Numbered from the stretch's first letter, positions 15,864 to 25,001 are shown. The stretch is 64,000 bases of DNA from Butyricicoccus_B sp017886875 (GCA_963931655.1 OZ007036.1:1302001-1366000), one strand, 5' to 3'. Numbers and translations are program-made. Notes: generated from the letters alone by a model not told the origin.

Positions 15864-17147
15864 TTAAACCAAAGCTACGCCGCCCTGTGGACGAATATTT
15901 AGAAAATGACAGCAACCTTCACCAATTACTGCTTCCATTCCGTTTTTAAACTGCTCCTCTGTGCCATTTGGTACATATGCCTGTACTGTGCCTGCAAAGC
16001 CACCACCATGTACACGTACTGCACCCTTACCCGCTAATAGTTTATGAGCGGTTTCAATAGTTAATGTTACCGCTTGCTGTTCTGGACGAACTGTACAATA
16101 AATGTTTTGCAGACGCTCGGCAGATGAATGACCAGAACGAGTTACACAAGATAAAAACGCATCAAAATCTTTATTTTCAAGAGCTGCTACCTGTTCGCCA
16201 ACATGTTTATGGTCAGCAAAGAAATGAATTGCACGAAGTACAGCTCTATCACCTGTCTGTTTGCGAATATTTTTAATTTCACTCCAGAACTTATTTTCAT
16301 CAACTTGTCTTAAATAATCTTTACCAAAATATGCTGCAACAGCCTTCATTTCGCTTGGAATTGCCGCATATTCATCTGTTAAATCGGCATGGTCTGCACC
16401 AGAGTCAATAATGCATAGTGAATAGCCAGATTTTGCAAAATCATAATCAATCTTTTTAACAATAGGGTTTTCAATATCTTCAAAATCAATAGCTACCATA
16501 CCACCAACAGAGCTTGCAAGCTGGTCCATAAGACCGCATGGCTTACCAAAGTAAACATTTTCAGCATACTGACCAATTTGTGCTATTTGAACTGCTGTAA
16601 GCTTTTCATCACAGAATAGAGAATTAAAAATAATACCGATTAAAACTTCATAAGCAGCAGAAGATGAAAGACCAGAACCACCTAAAACGGTTGAGCTAAT
16701 AACAGCGTTAAAGCCCTTAACGCTGTGACCTAGCTCAGTAATTCTAGCAGCTACACCACGCACTAAAGCGGCTGATGTCTCTTTTTCATTCTCTTTAACT
16801 TCAAAATCGCTTATATCAATAACGATTTCTGGATAGCCTTCAGATTTAATATTTACAGTGTTTGTACCGTTTGGTGCTGCACAAGCGATTGCATCAAGGT
16901 CGATTGCACCTGCAAGCACACAACCATGTTGATGGTCGGTATGGTTACCACAGATTTCAGTTCTACCTGGAGCAGTAAAAAGCCCTACTTCAGTATCACT
17001 GCCAAAAGCTGCTTCATAACTATTTACTAGATTATCAATACGAGTTTTTAGTTCATTTAAATTTGTTTTTGTACCATATACTTCATAAAAACGGTTATCT
17101 AGTTCACCATTTGAAATTTTCTGTTTTAAAGTATTTAACTGCATCAT
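15864..17147 (-). CDS. galK: Galactokinase
   Basis: A 427-residue GHMP kinase. The N-terminal galactose-binding signature appears as GRTEICGNHTDHQHG (about residues 62-76), the GHMP ATP motif as SSTVLGGSGLSSSAAYE (about 150-166), and the C-terminal motif as RVHGGGFAGTVQAYV. It phosphorylates galactose to galactose-1-phosphate, the entry step for GalT and GalE encoded behind it. The start is one of two adjacent ATG codons after GGGAGAG. It is the first gene of the gal operon, with its own promoter and candidate operators in the 200-bp gap before it. Confidence 0.95.
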   Translation of the reverse strand: MMQLNTLKQKISNGELDNRFYEVYGTKTNLNELKTRIDNLVNSYEAAFGSDTEVGLFTAPGRTEICGNHTDHQHGCVLAGAIDLDAIACAAPNGTNTVNIKSEGYPEIVIDISDFEVKENEKETSAALVRGVAARITELGHSVKGFNAVISSTVLGGSGLSSSAAYEVLIGIIFNSLFCDEKLTAVQIAQIGQYAENVYFGKPCGLMDQLASSVGGMVAIDFEDIENPIVKKIDYDFAKSGYSLCIIDSGADHADLTDEYAAIPSEMKAVAAYFGKDYLRQVDENKFWSEIKNIRKQTGDRAVLRAIHFFADHKHVGEQVAALENKDFDAFLSCVTRSGHSSAERLQNIYCTVRPEQQAVTLTIETAHKLLAGKGAVRVHGGGFAGTVQAYVPNGTEEQFKNGMEAVIGEGCCHFLNIRPQGGVALV

Positions 17148-17187
17148 AATTTTATCTCTCCCATAAAAAATTTTTAATTGATGCTAT

Positions 17188-17201
17188 CGGGTTTGCTCAA
17201 G
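17188..17201 (-). promoter_or_regulatory. Motif shared by the gal and lacI-type promoters, copy 1
   Basis: CTTGAGCAAACCCG on the minus strand, at the expected start site of the galK transcript. A near copy, CTTGAGCAAAACCG, lies at 18404-18417 before the regulator gene. A likely operator for the LacI-type protein. Confidence 0.5.
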
Positions 17202-17204
17202 GAA

Positions 17205-17233
17205 AGCATACCACCTTTTTAGTAAAACTGCAA
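17205..17233 (-). promoter_or_regulatory. SigA promoter of galK-galE-galT
   Basis: TTGCAG (17228-17233) and TATGCT (17205-17210) on the minus strand, spacer 17 nt. Confidence 0.7.
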
Positions 17234-17247
17234 TAGTTTTCACTAAA
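17218..17247. promoter_or_regulatory. Imperfect dyad over the gal -35 box
   Basis: TTTAGTAAAACT (17218-17229) and AGTTTTCACTAAA (17235-17247) are inverted copies with one extra base, covering the -35 box. A second possible operator for the LacI-type regulator. Confidence 0.45.
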
Positions 17248-17310
17248 ATCATTAACAAAAAATAAGTTTGTTTTTTATGCATATCAACTATTTTTCCGCT
17301 TTTTAGGCAT

Positions 17311-17349
17311 AAAAAAATGCATCTGCTAAAAATAAAGCAAATGCATTTT
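17311..17349 (-). terminator. Terminator of the LacI-type gene
   Basis: On the minus strand a stem AAAATGCATTTGCT / AGCAGATGCATTTT (17314-17327 with 17336-17349, one wobble) followed by a U-run. Confidence 0.85.
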
Positions 17350-17361
17350 ACTGTAATTCTA

Positions 17362-18378
17362 TTATATTTTACTAACACTTTCACGTTCAACCAAACTAGA
17401 TGGCACAACTATTTTAAGTGGTATGGTTCTTTCTTGTTCTTTTGCACGCATAATAAGTAAATCAACTGCTGTTTGGCTCATTGCTTCTACATGTGTGCTT
17501 ATACTTGTAAGCGGGGGCTCAGTAAGCTGTGAAAGTGGTGTATCATTAAAACTTATAATTGATATATCTTTAGGCACTTTTATACCTGCCTCACGAAAAG
17601 CTCTCATAGCACCAAAAGCCGCTTCTTCATTTGCAGTAATAATAGCTGTTGGCATTTCCTTATCTGATTTTAAATGCTTTGTAACTATATCATGTGCTTC
17701 TTTAGCAGTCATTTTAGCTTCTAAAAGCAAATCCTCATTAAATAGCCCTTTAGCTTTCATATAATCAATAAAATACTGCCTTCTTACTTCTGGTGCTGGA
17801 CGTTTACGCTGGTCAAGCTTGCGGTCTGGACCTATAAACCCTATTTTGGTATGTCCTGCAGATATAAGAGCGTCTACTGCTTGTTCAACACCTAAACGAT
17901 AATTTAATACAACCGAGTCAAATTTTAATTCATCTGGTGAAGAATCAAGAAAAACAATATTTTTACTTAGGGTTTGTAGTGCTTCTATTTGTGTTTCAGA
18001 AAATATGCCTATTGCAAGCACACCATTTATTTTTTCTGTGCCTACAATTTCATATTTTAAATCTGAAAATATTGTTTGTACCATAACACAACCCATATCT
18101 TGCATACGTTGAGCAGCATGATTTTTAAGATATAAATAATATGGGTCTTCAAGCTGTTCAGCAGGAGAAAGCATTTCTGCAACTGCAAAACACATATTAT
18201 TTTCTTTAATAACACGTGGTTTAATATTAGGTTTTTTATATTGCAGCTCCCCCGCTGCTTGTAAAATTTTACTTCGAGTTGCATCACTTACATTCATTGT
18301 AGGGTCATTATTAAGCACTCGTGAGATAGTAGTTATTGAAAAACCTGTATATTCAGATAATTCCTTGAGCGTTGCCAT
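17362..18378 (-). CDS. LacI/GalR-family repressor of the gal operon
   Basis: A 338-residue regulator with the N-terminal LacI helix-turn-helix (ATLKELSEYTGFSITTISRV, LNNDP; residues 2-26), the hinge, and a periplasmic-binding-like effector domain (for example KIGFIGPDRKLDQRKRP and ISIISFNDTPLSQLTEPPLT). The ATG follows AGAGG. It is directly upstream of galK on the same strand, separated by its own terminator, so it very likely senses galactose or a derivative and represses the gal genes. A motif shared between its own promoter and galK's supports auto- and cross-regulation. The true inducer is not visible. Confidence 0.9.
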   Translation of the reverse strand: MATLKELSEYTGFSITTISRVLNNDPTMNVSDATRSKILQAAGELQYKKPNIKPRVIKENNMCFAVAEMLSPAEQLEDPYYLYLKNHAAQRMQDMGCVMVQTIFSDLKYEIVGTEKINGVLAIGIFSETQIEALQTLSKNIVFLDSSPDELKFDSVVLNYRLGVEQAVDALISAGHTKIGFIGPDRKLDQRKRPAPEVRRQYFIDYMKAKGLFNEDLLLEAKMTAKEAHDIVTKHLKSDKEMPTAIITANEEAAFGAMRAFREAGIKVPKDISIISFNDTPLSQLTEPPLTSISTHVEAMSQTAVDLLIMRAKEQERTIPLKIVVPSSLVERESVSKI

Positions 18379-18403
18379 TTTGTGAAACCTCTATTTTTTT
18401 ATA

Positions 18404-18417
18404 CTTGAGCAAAACCG
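18404..18417 (+). promoter_or_regulatory. Motif shared by the gal and lacI-type promoters, copy 2
   Basis: CTTGAGCAAAACCG, matching 13 of 14 bases of the galK copy at 17188-17201. It is just downstream of the -10 box of the regulator's promoter, where bound protein would block transcription. Confidence 0.5.
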
Positions 18418-18430
18418 TTATATTATTTTC

Positions 18431-18459
18431 AGTATACATAATTATTAAGCTGTATGCAA
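18431..18459 (-). promoter_or_regulatory. SigA promoter of the LacI-type gene
   Basis: TTGCAT (18454-18459) and TATACT (18431-18436) on the minus strand, spacer 17 nt. Confidence 0.7.
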
Positions 18460-18470
18460 GGTTTAGTTAT

Positions 18471-18505
18471 AAGAAAAAGACCGTATTCTAAAGAATACGG
18501 TCTTT
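18471..18505 (-). terminator. Terminator of tRNA-fMet
   Basis: AAAGACCGTATTC (18476-18488) pairs perfectly with GAATACGGTCTTT (18493-18505); on the minus strand a U-rich run follows. Confidence 0.9.
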
Positions 18506-18509
18506 TTAA

Positions 18510-18585
<76 letters not shown>

Positions 18586-18616
18586 ATATACAAGCACTAT
18601 TTAACAGTGCTAAATT

Positions 18617-18645
18617 ATAATAGCATATAACAATTTATTTGTCAA
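18617..18645 (-). promoter_or_regulatory. SigA promoter of tRNA-fMet
   Basis: TTGACA (18640-18645) and TATTAT (18617-18622) on the minus strand, spacer 17 nt, starting about 25 nt before the tRNA. Confidence 0.85.
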
Positions 18646-18693
18646 TACTTTTTTTTAATTTTATTTTGTCCTATATACTTTGTGTGATTTATT

Positions 18694-18702
18694 TGATATA
18701 AT
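18694..18702 (+). promoter_or_regulatory. Extended -10 promoter of the GGDEF pair
   Basis: TGATATAAT, a TGn extended -10, 38 nt upstream of the first GGDEF gene. No good -35 is visible. Confidence 0.5.
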
Positions 18703-18739
18703 CATATATAGTTATACATGCTATTTGTGGAGGTGTTAT

Positions 18740-19930
18740 ATGATTTTTAACTATTTATTATACATATTCACCAATTTTTTATTTATAGCTGAAAGTGGTA
18801 TGCGTTCAAATCTTTTTTTGAATATCAAAAAAAATAAATCTGTCTCCGCATATATTATACCATATTTTTTTATAACTCTTGTCCCTTGTATTGCTTTATT
18901 TTTGCCATGGCTTCCTCTTACATTTTTTTATTTATCATGGCTTGCAACCTGTTTACTACAAGAGCAATTATTACCAACTGAATACCATAAAATAACCGAT
19001 TATGCTAAAATTAGATTTATAGTTTTTGCTAGTCTTCATTTTTGTGTGATTGGTTCGATATCTATTATAACAACATATACTTTTAATGAAATAATTGAAA
19101 ATCCTTATACTATGTTAAGATGTACTACTATTGCTATGATTTTATTTATTGTAATGAAATTTGTACTTCTTACTATAGATGAAAGTTTCCACTTTGTCTT
19201 ACATCAAGAGCAAAAAAAAGATTTTAGATACTTTTATAAATTTTTACATTTAAGCACAGCTAATATTATCATTCAAAGCATTATTTTTAGCATGAAAACA
19301 TCAGCTAAAGTACCTGTTTTTTATATTATATTTTCAAGCATTATTTCTCTTTTGCTTATGACCAGTTATATTATAAATTTATCTATGATTTTCCAAGTAG
19401 AACATGCTGAGGTTTCATTTTCTACATTAAATTCATCACTAAATCAAGCTGATAATCGTATAAAACAGCTTAAAGCCAATGCTCATTTTGATGCACTAAC
19501 AAAAGCTAATTCACGACTTTATTTAATACAAGAAGCTACAAGACTTTTAGATTATCAAGCTCTTTTTTCACTTATATATATTGATTTAAATAAATTAAAA
19601 TATATAAACGATAATTTTGGTCATAAAACAGGCGATAATTATTTATGTGAATTTGTAAAAGCAGTGCGTCAAAATTTAAGAAGTGACGACGTTTTATCCC
19701 GTTTTGGCGGTGATGAATTTGTAATAATAATGCCTAACTGTACTCGTTCAAATGCAGCTGAACGCCTTGCTACAATAAGAGAAAATATAAAAAAATACAA
19801 TAGTAACTTTTCTTTTAGTGCAGGTATAGCCGATTCCAATGAAGCTTTAACACTTGATGCTCTTATTTCCATGGCTGATGAACGTATGTATAAAGAAAAA
19901 ATGGAAAAGAGGCGAAATGAAACATCATGA
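18740..19930 (+). CDS. Membrane GGDEF diguanylate cyclase (with I-site)
   Basis: A 396-residue protein. Residues 1-230 form a membrane domain of about six helices without a recognised sensor family; a coiled linker follows (NSSLNQADNRIKQLKANAHF), then a GGDEF domain at about 240-395. Motifs: DALTKANSRL, DLNKLKYINDNFGHKTGD, SRFGGDEFVIIM, and the inhibitory I-site RSDD five residues before GGDEF. It should make cyclic di-GMP from two GTP with product inhibition. I start at ATG 18740 after GGAGG; the longer frame has no ribosome-binding site. The stop overlaps the next gene by 4 nt. Confidence 0.9.
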   Translation: MIFNYLLYIFTNFLFIAESGMRSNLFLNIKKNKSVSAYIIPYFFITLVPCIALFLPWLPLTFFYLSWLATCLLQEQLLPTEYHKITDYAKIRFIVFASLHFCVIGSISIITTYTFNEIIENPYTMLRCTTIAMILFIVMKFVLLTIDESFHFVLHQEQKKDFRYFYKFLHLSTANIIIQSIIFSMKTSAKVPVFYIIFSSIISLLLMTSYIINLSMIFQVEHAEVSFSTLNSSLNQADNRIKQLKANAHFDALTKANSRLYLIQEATRLLDYQALFSLIYIDLNKLKYINDNFGHKTGDNYLCEFVKAVRQNLRSDDVLSRFGGDEFVIIMPNCTRSNAAERLATIRENIKKYNSNFSFSAGIADSNEALTLDALISMADERMYKEKMEKRRNETS

Positions 19931-21153
19931 TAAATATAATTTCTGCAATAGCATATGCAATTAGCACATTTGCTTTTTGTTATGGTTTCACAACATTCTC
20001 TTTTGCATTTTTAAATAGACCATTAGATAATAAAAGATTTAAATATACACTTATATTTTCTTTAATGAATTTTTCATGTTTTACGGTTTGTGGTCTTTTA
20101 AATCTAAACCTTGTTATGAACTGGATAATATTTATTTTTATTGCATTTATACAGACATTTTTCATATTAAAAGCTAAATTATCTGCCGCATACTTTCTTT
20201 CATTACAAGCAAGCTTGTGTGGTTTAAATGCCAATCTTTTCTACAGAGCTTTAGTTGCAATCATTTTAAATATACCTTTAAATTTAATTGATAATGTTGA
20301 ATATAAATTAATTATAATACCTGCTTTTTTAAGCTTTTTAACTTGCTTTGTAATATCAATATATCATTCAAGAGATAAAAAAATTAAGCCGCTTAGACAT
20401 ATACTTCAAGCCCCTAAACACCTAAATTCTCTTTTATTTACTATGTCTATTCTTATGGCTTATCTCTTGTTGCAAACTTTCTTTTATATGAATGATAAAA
20501 ATAATATATCTATCAAACTTTTAAGTTTTCTTTCCTGTATCTACATATCTTTTGGGTTTCTATGGTCTATAAAATATGCTGTGCGTTTTAGCTATCTTTA
20601 TTATCTTGATGACCAAAATATAACTTTAAGACGCATATTACATGATTATAAGGAGCAAGAGGAAAATCTTAAAGAAGCAAATGATTATGACGCTTTAACT
20701 TCAGTGTTAAACCGTCGTGCAGGTGATAATGCAATAAATAATCTAATAGAAAATAATATAAATTTCTGTTTGTGTATTGTTGACCTTGATGGGCTTAAAT
20801 ATGTAAATGATAATTTAGGGCATCAATATGGAGACATATATTTAAAATCTATTGCAAATTTATTAAAAAATAATTGCCGCAATAGTAAAGATGTTGTATT
20901 TAGATATGGCGGCGATGAATTTGTGATAATTTTCGTTGAAATGTCGACTTATGATGTATATGTTCGTATGCAATACATACACAATGAGGTTAATAAGCTA
21001 AATGATAATTCTGAGTTTCCAATGAATATAAGTTATGGTATATCTCCTGACAGTGAGCTTTCAATATCACAGAGATTTGAACAAGCTGATAATTGTATGT
21101 ATAAAATGAAAGCCGAACATAAAAAACAAAATCCAAATATTGTACGAAATTAA
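19927..21153 (+). CDS. Membrane GGDEF diguanylate cyclase (I-site lost)
   Basis: A 408-residue protein with the same plan as its neighbour: about six to seven hydrophobic segments in the first 230 residues, a short coiled linker (LHDYKEQEENLKEANDYDAL), then GGDEF at about 245-405 with DLDGLKYVNDNLGHQYGD and FRYGGDEFVIIF. The position of the I-site reads NSKD, lacking the Arg, so product inhibition at this site is unlikely. Its start overlaps the first gene's stop (ATGA), so both are made together. A terminator follows 1 nt after the stop. Confidence 0.9.
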   Translation: MINIISAIAYAISTFAFCYGFTTFSFAFLNRPLDNKRFKYTLIFSLMNFSCFTVCGLLNLNLVMNWIIFIFIAFIQTFFILKAKLSAAYFLSLQASLCGLNANLFYRALVAIILNIPLNLIDNVEYKLIIIPAFLSFLTCFVISIYHSRDKKIKPLRHILQAPKHLNSLLFTMSILMAYLLLQTFFYMNDKNNISIKLLSFLSCIYISFGFLWSIKYAVRFSYLYYLDDQNITLRRILHDYKEQEENLKEANDYDALTSVLNRRAGDNAINNLIENNINFCLCIVDLDGLKYVNDNLGHQYGDIYLKSIANLLKNNCRNSKDVVFRYGGDEFVIIFVEMSTYDVYVRMQYIHNEVNKLNDNSEFPMNISYGISPDSELSISQRFEQADNCMYKMKAEHKKQNPNIVRN

Positions 21154-21188
21154 AATAATCGGACTGCTTGAAATACAGCCCGATTATT
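21154..21188. terminator. Bidirectional terminator (GGDEF pair / guaD)
   Basis: AATAATCGGACTG (21154-21166) pairs with CAGCCCGATTATT (21176-21188) with one mismatch; T-run on the plus side, A-rich on the other. Confidence 0.85.
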
Positions 21189-21190
21189 TT

Positions 21191-22435
21191 TTATATTTTT
21201 ATTCCATTTACATATTTTGCATATATTGCTCTATCTTCTAAATAATATGATATTCTTTCAAGTCTATCTGTAAGTTTAAGCTTATTTATATTATCAAGCT
21301 CACTATCATCAAGCACAAGTGCATCAAATGCATATCCTTTTTCAAGTTTTCCGACTTTGCCAAAAAAGCTGCCAGAACCTACTGTTGCAAGATAAAAGCC
21401 TTCTGCAAATGACAAAGGCTTTGCACTTTCATCAATAAGACGCATATATAACTTACTCATGCCAATAGCATCTGTTATAGCTCTAAACATTGATATATTT
21501 GCACCACCCGCTATATCAGTGCCTAAACCTATATTTAAATCATTATCCAAATAATATCTTACAGGTGCAATTCCGCTTGCAAGGTTCATATTAGATTGAG
21601 GACAATGTGCAATATAACTCTTTGTTTGTTTTAAAAGCTCTATTTCTTTTGGTGTACAATACACACAATGGGCAAATATGCTGTTATTACCCATTAAATT
21701 AGCTCTATAATAAGTATCAGCATAATTTTCAGCCTCAGGGCATAAACTTTTTACCCATTCAATCTCGCTTAAATTTTCACTTAAATGGGTTTGTACTGGT
21801 AAATTATTTCTAATTTCTCCTAGTATTTGCATCAAATCATCTGTACAGGACGGTGTAAATCTTGGGGTTAATATTGGCTTACAATTTTTTAAACCACTCA
21901 CACTTTCAAGCCATGATTTAGTGTTATCAATAGATGTGTCTTTCTCACAAAGGCTTTCAGGGCAATTACGGTTCATATTAACCTTACCCACAAGCGTTAT
22001 AAGCCCCGATTTATCTAGCATATCCATAAGCATAGCTGTAGCATCATTATGCACTGTAGCAAAAATACATGCTCTGGTACTACTGCTATTTTTTAATGCC
22101 TTTACAAATGAATTATATGCTTTTTCAACATATTCTAAATCATTGTACTTGCTTTCCTCAGGAAATGTATATGTATTAAGCCAGTCTATAAGCTCTAAAT
22201 CCATGCCCAAGCCTCTAAAAGCATATTGTGGTGCATGTATATGTAAATCTGTCATACCTGAGATTATAATTTTATCTTTATAATCTATAATATCAAGATT
22301 TTTATATTGCTCTGGCAAAGCTCTAAAAACACCGCTTATAACACCATTTTCACATACAAGGTAATGATTTTCATATGTTTTTAAGCTGTTTTTGCTTTCA
22401 CTTGTTATAAAATTACTTTTTATTACAAAATTCAT
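21191..22435 (-). CDS. guaD: Guanine deaminase
   Basis: A 414-residue amidohydrolase. The zinc site HxH is in GMTDLHIHAPQYAFRGLGMD (about residues 60-79), followed by the guanine-deaminase segment LELIDWLNTYTFPEES. PRFTPSCTDDLM, QTHLSEN, FAHCVY and the metal Asp in GLGTDIAGG complete the TIM-barrel site. It turns guanine into xanthine and ammonia in the cytoplasm. Its start is only 4 nt after the ddh stop, so it is cotranscribed with ddh. No purine transporter is nearby. Confidence 0.9.
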   Translation of the reverse strand: MNFVIKSNFITSESKNSLKTYENHYLVCENGVISGVFRALPEQYKNLDIIDYKDKIIISGMTDLHIHAPQYAFRGLGMDLELIDWLNTYTFPEESKYNDLEYVEKAYNSFVKALKNSSSTRACIFATVHNDATAMLMDMLDKSGLITLVGKVNMNRNCPESLCEKDTSIDNTKSWLESVSGLKNCKPILTPRFTPSCTDDLMQILGEIRNNLPVQTHLSENLSEIEWVKSLCPEAENYADTYYRANLMGNNSIFAHCVYCTPKEIELLKQTKSYIAHCPQSNMNLASGIAPVRYYLDNDLNIGLGTDIAGGANISMFRAITDAIGMSKLYMRLIDESAKPLSFAEGFYLATVGSGSFFGKVGKLEKGYAFDALVLDDSELDNINKLKLTDRLERISYYLEDRAIYAKYVNGIKI

Positions 22436-22439
22436 ATTA

Positions 22440-23420
22440 TTACAGCATATGAGCTCTTAACTCTTCTCCAGATAATGCAGATAAATAAGCTGGTGCAACA
22501 TCAAATACAGTTTTTGCACCACTCATACCTTCTTGAGCCATTTTATAAGCTGCACGAGCATAAGCTACAAGCACAGAACCAGTAAATTCTGGGTTAGAAT
22601 CAAGCTGTAAACGGTACTCAATTAAATGCTTATTGCCATTTTTAGTTTCACCTGTGCGAATTACAAAACCGCCATGAGGTAAACCTGCATGTTCTTTTTT
22701 CATAGTTTCTGCATCAATAAAATGTACAGTGGTATCATAATCTGAGAAATAGTTAGGCATTTCCTTGATTTCTTTTTCAATCTTTGCAGTGTCTGCACCT
22801 TCTGCCGCTACAACAAAAACTTCACGGGTATGCTTTTGGCGAGTTGTCAGTTCTGGGTTCTCACCTGCACGAACAGCCTCTAAAGCAGCCTCAACTGGAA
22901 TAGTGTACTGTCTAGCATCTAAAACGCCCTCAATACGTCTTACAGCGTCTGAGTGGCCTTGGCTAACACCACGTCCCCAGAAAGTATAATCTGTACCTTG
23001 TGGCAGTATACAGCCTGCATACAAGCGATTTAATGAAAACATACCTGGGTCCCAACCGCAGGAGATAATGCCGATTTTACCAGCCTCTTTAGCTGCTTTA
23101 TCAACATTAGCAAAATGTGTAGGGATATTTGCATGAGTATCAAAACTATCAATTACATTAAACATTGAAACAAACTCTGGAGTTTGCTCTGGCAGGTCAG
23201 TAGCACTACCACCGCATATAATAAGAACATCAATATCATTTGTCATGTTCTTAGCTTCATCAATATGTAAAACCTTTGCAGACTGGGTTTCAATTTTTAA
23301 AGTTTCTGGATTACGACGAGTAAATACTGCCTTTAACTCCATATCTGGGTTTTGTGCAATAGATGCTTCAACACCTCTACCAAGGTTACCATAACCTAAA
23401 ATACCAACACGAATTGACAT
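22440..23420 (-). CDS. ddh: meso-Diaminopimelate dehydrogenase
   Basis: A 326-residue NADPH-dependent dehydrogenase. It begins MSIRVGILGYGNLGRGVEAS with the Rossmann GYGNLGRG and contains GGSATDLPEQTPEFVSMFNV, ISCGWDPGMFSLNRL and FWGRGVSQGHSDAVRRI, all characteristic of DapDH. It makes meso-DAP from tetrahydrodipicolinate in one step, feeding lysine and cell-wall synthesis; the same precursor also feeds dipicolinate synthase (dpaAB, 13 kb away). The ATG has AAGGAG upstream. It leads a two-gene operon with guaD. Confidence 0.95.
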   Translation of the reverse strand: MSIRVGILGYGNLGRGVEASIAQNPDMELKAVFTRRNPETLKIETQSAKVLHIDEAKNMTNDIDVLIICGGSATDLPEQTPEFVSMFNVIDSFDTHANIPTHFANVDKAAKEAGKIGIISCGWDPGMFSLNRLYAGCILPQGTDYTFWGRGVSQGHSDAVRRIEGVLDARQYTIPVEAALEAVRAGENPELTTRQKHTREVFVVAAEGADTAKIEKEIKEMPNYFSDYDTTVHFIDAETMKKEHAGLPHGGFVIRTGETKNGNKHLIEYRLQLDSNPEFTGSVLVAYARAAYKMAQEGMSGAKTVFDVAPAYLSALSGEELRAHML

Positions 23421-23456
23421 TGTTATATAACTCCTTTAAAATAAAACTTTCAATTT

Positions 23457-23486
23457 ACTATAACACTTTTTTACTTGTTTTGTCTA
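23457..23486 (-). promoter_or_regulatory. Likely promoter of ddh-guaD
   Basis: TAGACA (23481-23486) and TATAGT (23457-23462) on the minus strand, spacer 18 nt. Confidence 0.5.
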
Positions 23487-23544
23487 GCATTTATTAATAA
23501 GACTTATCCACAGAGTGTGCAAAAAAATGTGTGTTTCTTTTTTA

Positions 23545-23573
23545 TTGACTATACAACTATAATCTAGTAAAAT
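23545..23573 (+). promoter_or_regulatory. Likely promoter of the MATE gene
   Basis: TTGACT (23545-23550) and TAAAAT (23568-23573), spacer 17 nt. Confidence 0.5.
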
Positions 23574-23614
23574 CAACTTATATGTTAATTATTAAATATG
23601 AAAGGATAGGAAAA

Positions 23615-24994
23615 ATGGAAACCTCAAAAGCTGAAATTCAGGAAAATAAAATGGGGATAATGCCTGAAAATAAGCTACTTTTAAACATGTCAATCCCTAT
23701 AATGATAGCAATGCTTGTACAAGCATTGTATAATATTGTAGATAGTATCTTTGTTTCTCAACTAAGCGAAGATGCACTAAATGCAGTATCACTTGCCTTT
23801 CCAATGCAAAATTTAATGATTGCAGTTTCCACAGGTACTTGTGTTGGTATGAATGCATTATTATCTAAGAGCCTTGGAGAAAAGAATTTTAAACAGGTAA
23901 AACTTGCTGCAAATAATGGATTATTTCTATCATTTATAAGTTTTATTGTTTTTGCTTTTATTGGTATATTTGGTGCAAGAACATTTTATCTTTCACAAAC
24001 AGAAATAACTGCTATTGTTAATGATGGAACAGCTTATTTAACTATTTGTTTGGTGTGTTCATTTGGTTTGTTTGGTCAAATTTGCTTTGAAAGGCTTTTA
24101 CAATCAACTGGTAGAACATTCTATACTATGATAACTCAAGGCACAGGTGCTATTATCAATATTATTTTTGACCCACTTCTTATCTTTGGTATTGGGCCAT
24201 TCCCTAAAATGGGCGTAGCTGGTGCTGCTGTTGCAACTGTAACTGGTCAGATTGTAGCACTTATTATTTCTGTATTTATAAATCATGCAAAAAACCCTGA
24301 AATTGAGCTAAATATAAAAGGTTTTAAACCAAATTTAGATACGATTAAAAGAATTTATATGGTTGGTATACCTAGTATAATTATGGTATCTATTGGCTCT
24401 ATTATGGTTTTTGGTATGAATAAAATTCTAATTTCATTTACTTCAACCGCTACAGCCATATTTGGTGTTTACTATAAGCTTCAAAGTTTTGTATTTATGC
24501 CTGTCTTTGGTATGAACAATGGTATGGTACCAATCATTGCATATAACTATGGTGCAAGAAAACCTCATAGAATTAAAAAGGTATTAAAACTTGCTATTAT
24601 GTATGCATGTCTTATTATGTTTATTGGATTTATAATAATTCAAATAGCACCAACTATGCTTTTAGGTATGTTTAATCCATCAGAAAATATGATTATACTT
24701 GGTGTACCAGCACTTAGAATAATAAGTATAAGCTTTTTACTAGCTGGATTTGCTATTATATCATCTTCATATTTCCAAGCACTTGGACACGGTATCTTTA
24801 GTTTATTAGTATCTGTGCTTAGACAGTTATTTGTTTTACTACCTGCCGCTTATATATTAAGTGAAATTGGTGGACTTGATGCAGTATGGTGGTCATTCCC
24901 TATTGCTGAAATTGTAAGTGCTTGTTTATCAGCATTATTTATAAATCGCATATATCACAAGGAAATACGTCCGCTAGAGCTAGAAAACAATTAA
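23615..24994 (+). CDS. MATE-family multidrug/cation exporter
   Basis: A 459-residue membrane protein with about twelve hydrophobic segments in two homologous halves. The N-terminal half has NMSIPIMIAMLVQALYNIVD and the second half starts near GIPSIIMVSIGSIMVFGMNK, both typical of the NorM/DinF superfamily. It probably exports organic cations or drugs using a sodium or proton gradient. Start ATG 23615 follows AGGATAGG; the longer frame from 23582 has no ribosome-binding site. It is a single-gene unit with its own terminator. Confidence 0.92.
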   Translation: METSKAEIQENKMGIMPENKLLLNMSIPIMIAMLVQALYNIVDSIFVSQLSEDALNAVSLAFPMQNLMIAVSTGTCVGMNALLSKSLGEKNFKQVKLAANNGLFLSFISFIVFAFIGIFGARTFYLSQTEITAIVNDGTAYLTICLVCSFGLFGQICFERLLQSTGRTFYTMITQGTGAIINIIFDPLLIFGIGPFPKMGVAGAAVATVTGQIVALIISVFINHAKNPEIELNIKGFKPNLDTIKRIYMVGIPSIIMVSIGSIMVFGMNKILISFTSTATAIFGVYYKLQSFVFMPVFGMNNGMVPIIAYNYGARKPHRIKKVLKLAIMYACLIMFIGFIIIQIAPTMLLGMFNPSENMIILGVPALRIISISFLLAGFAIISSSYFQALGHGIFSLLVSVLRQLFVLLPAAYILSEIGGLDAVWWSFPIAEIVSACLSALFINRIYHKEIRPLELENN

Positions 24995-25001
24995 TTATAA
25001 A

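Noticed and set aside
23504..23512. A perfect DnaA box, TTATCCACA, between ddh and the MATE gene
   Set aside because: Single site, no cluster, no dnaA/dnaN or AT-rich unwinding array; not an origin.
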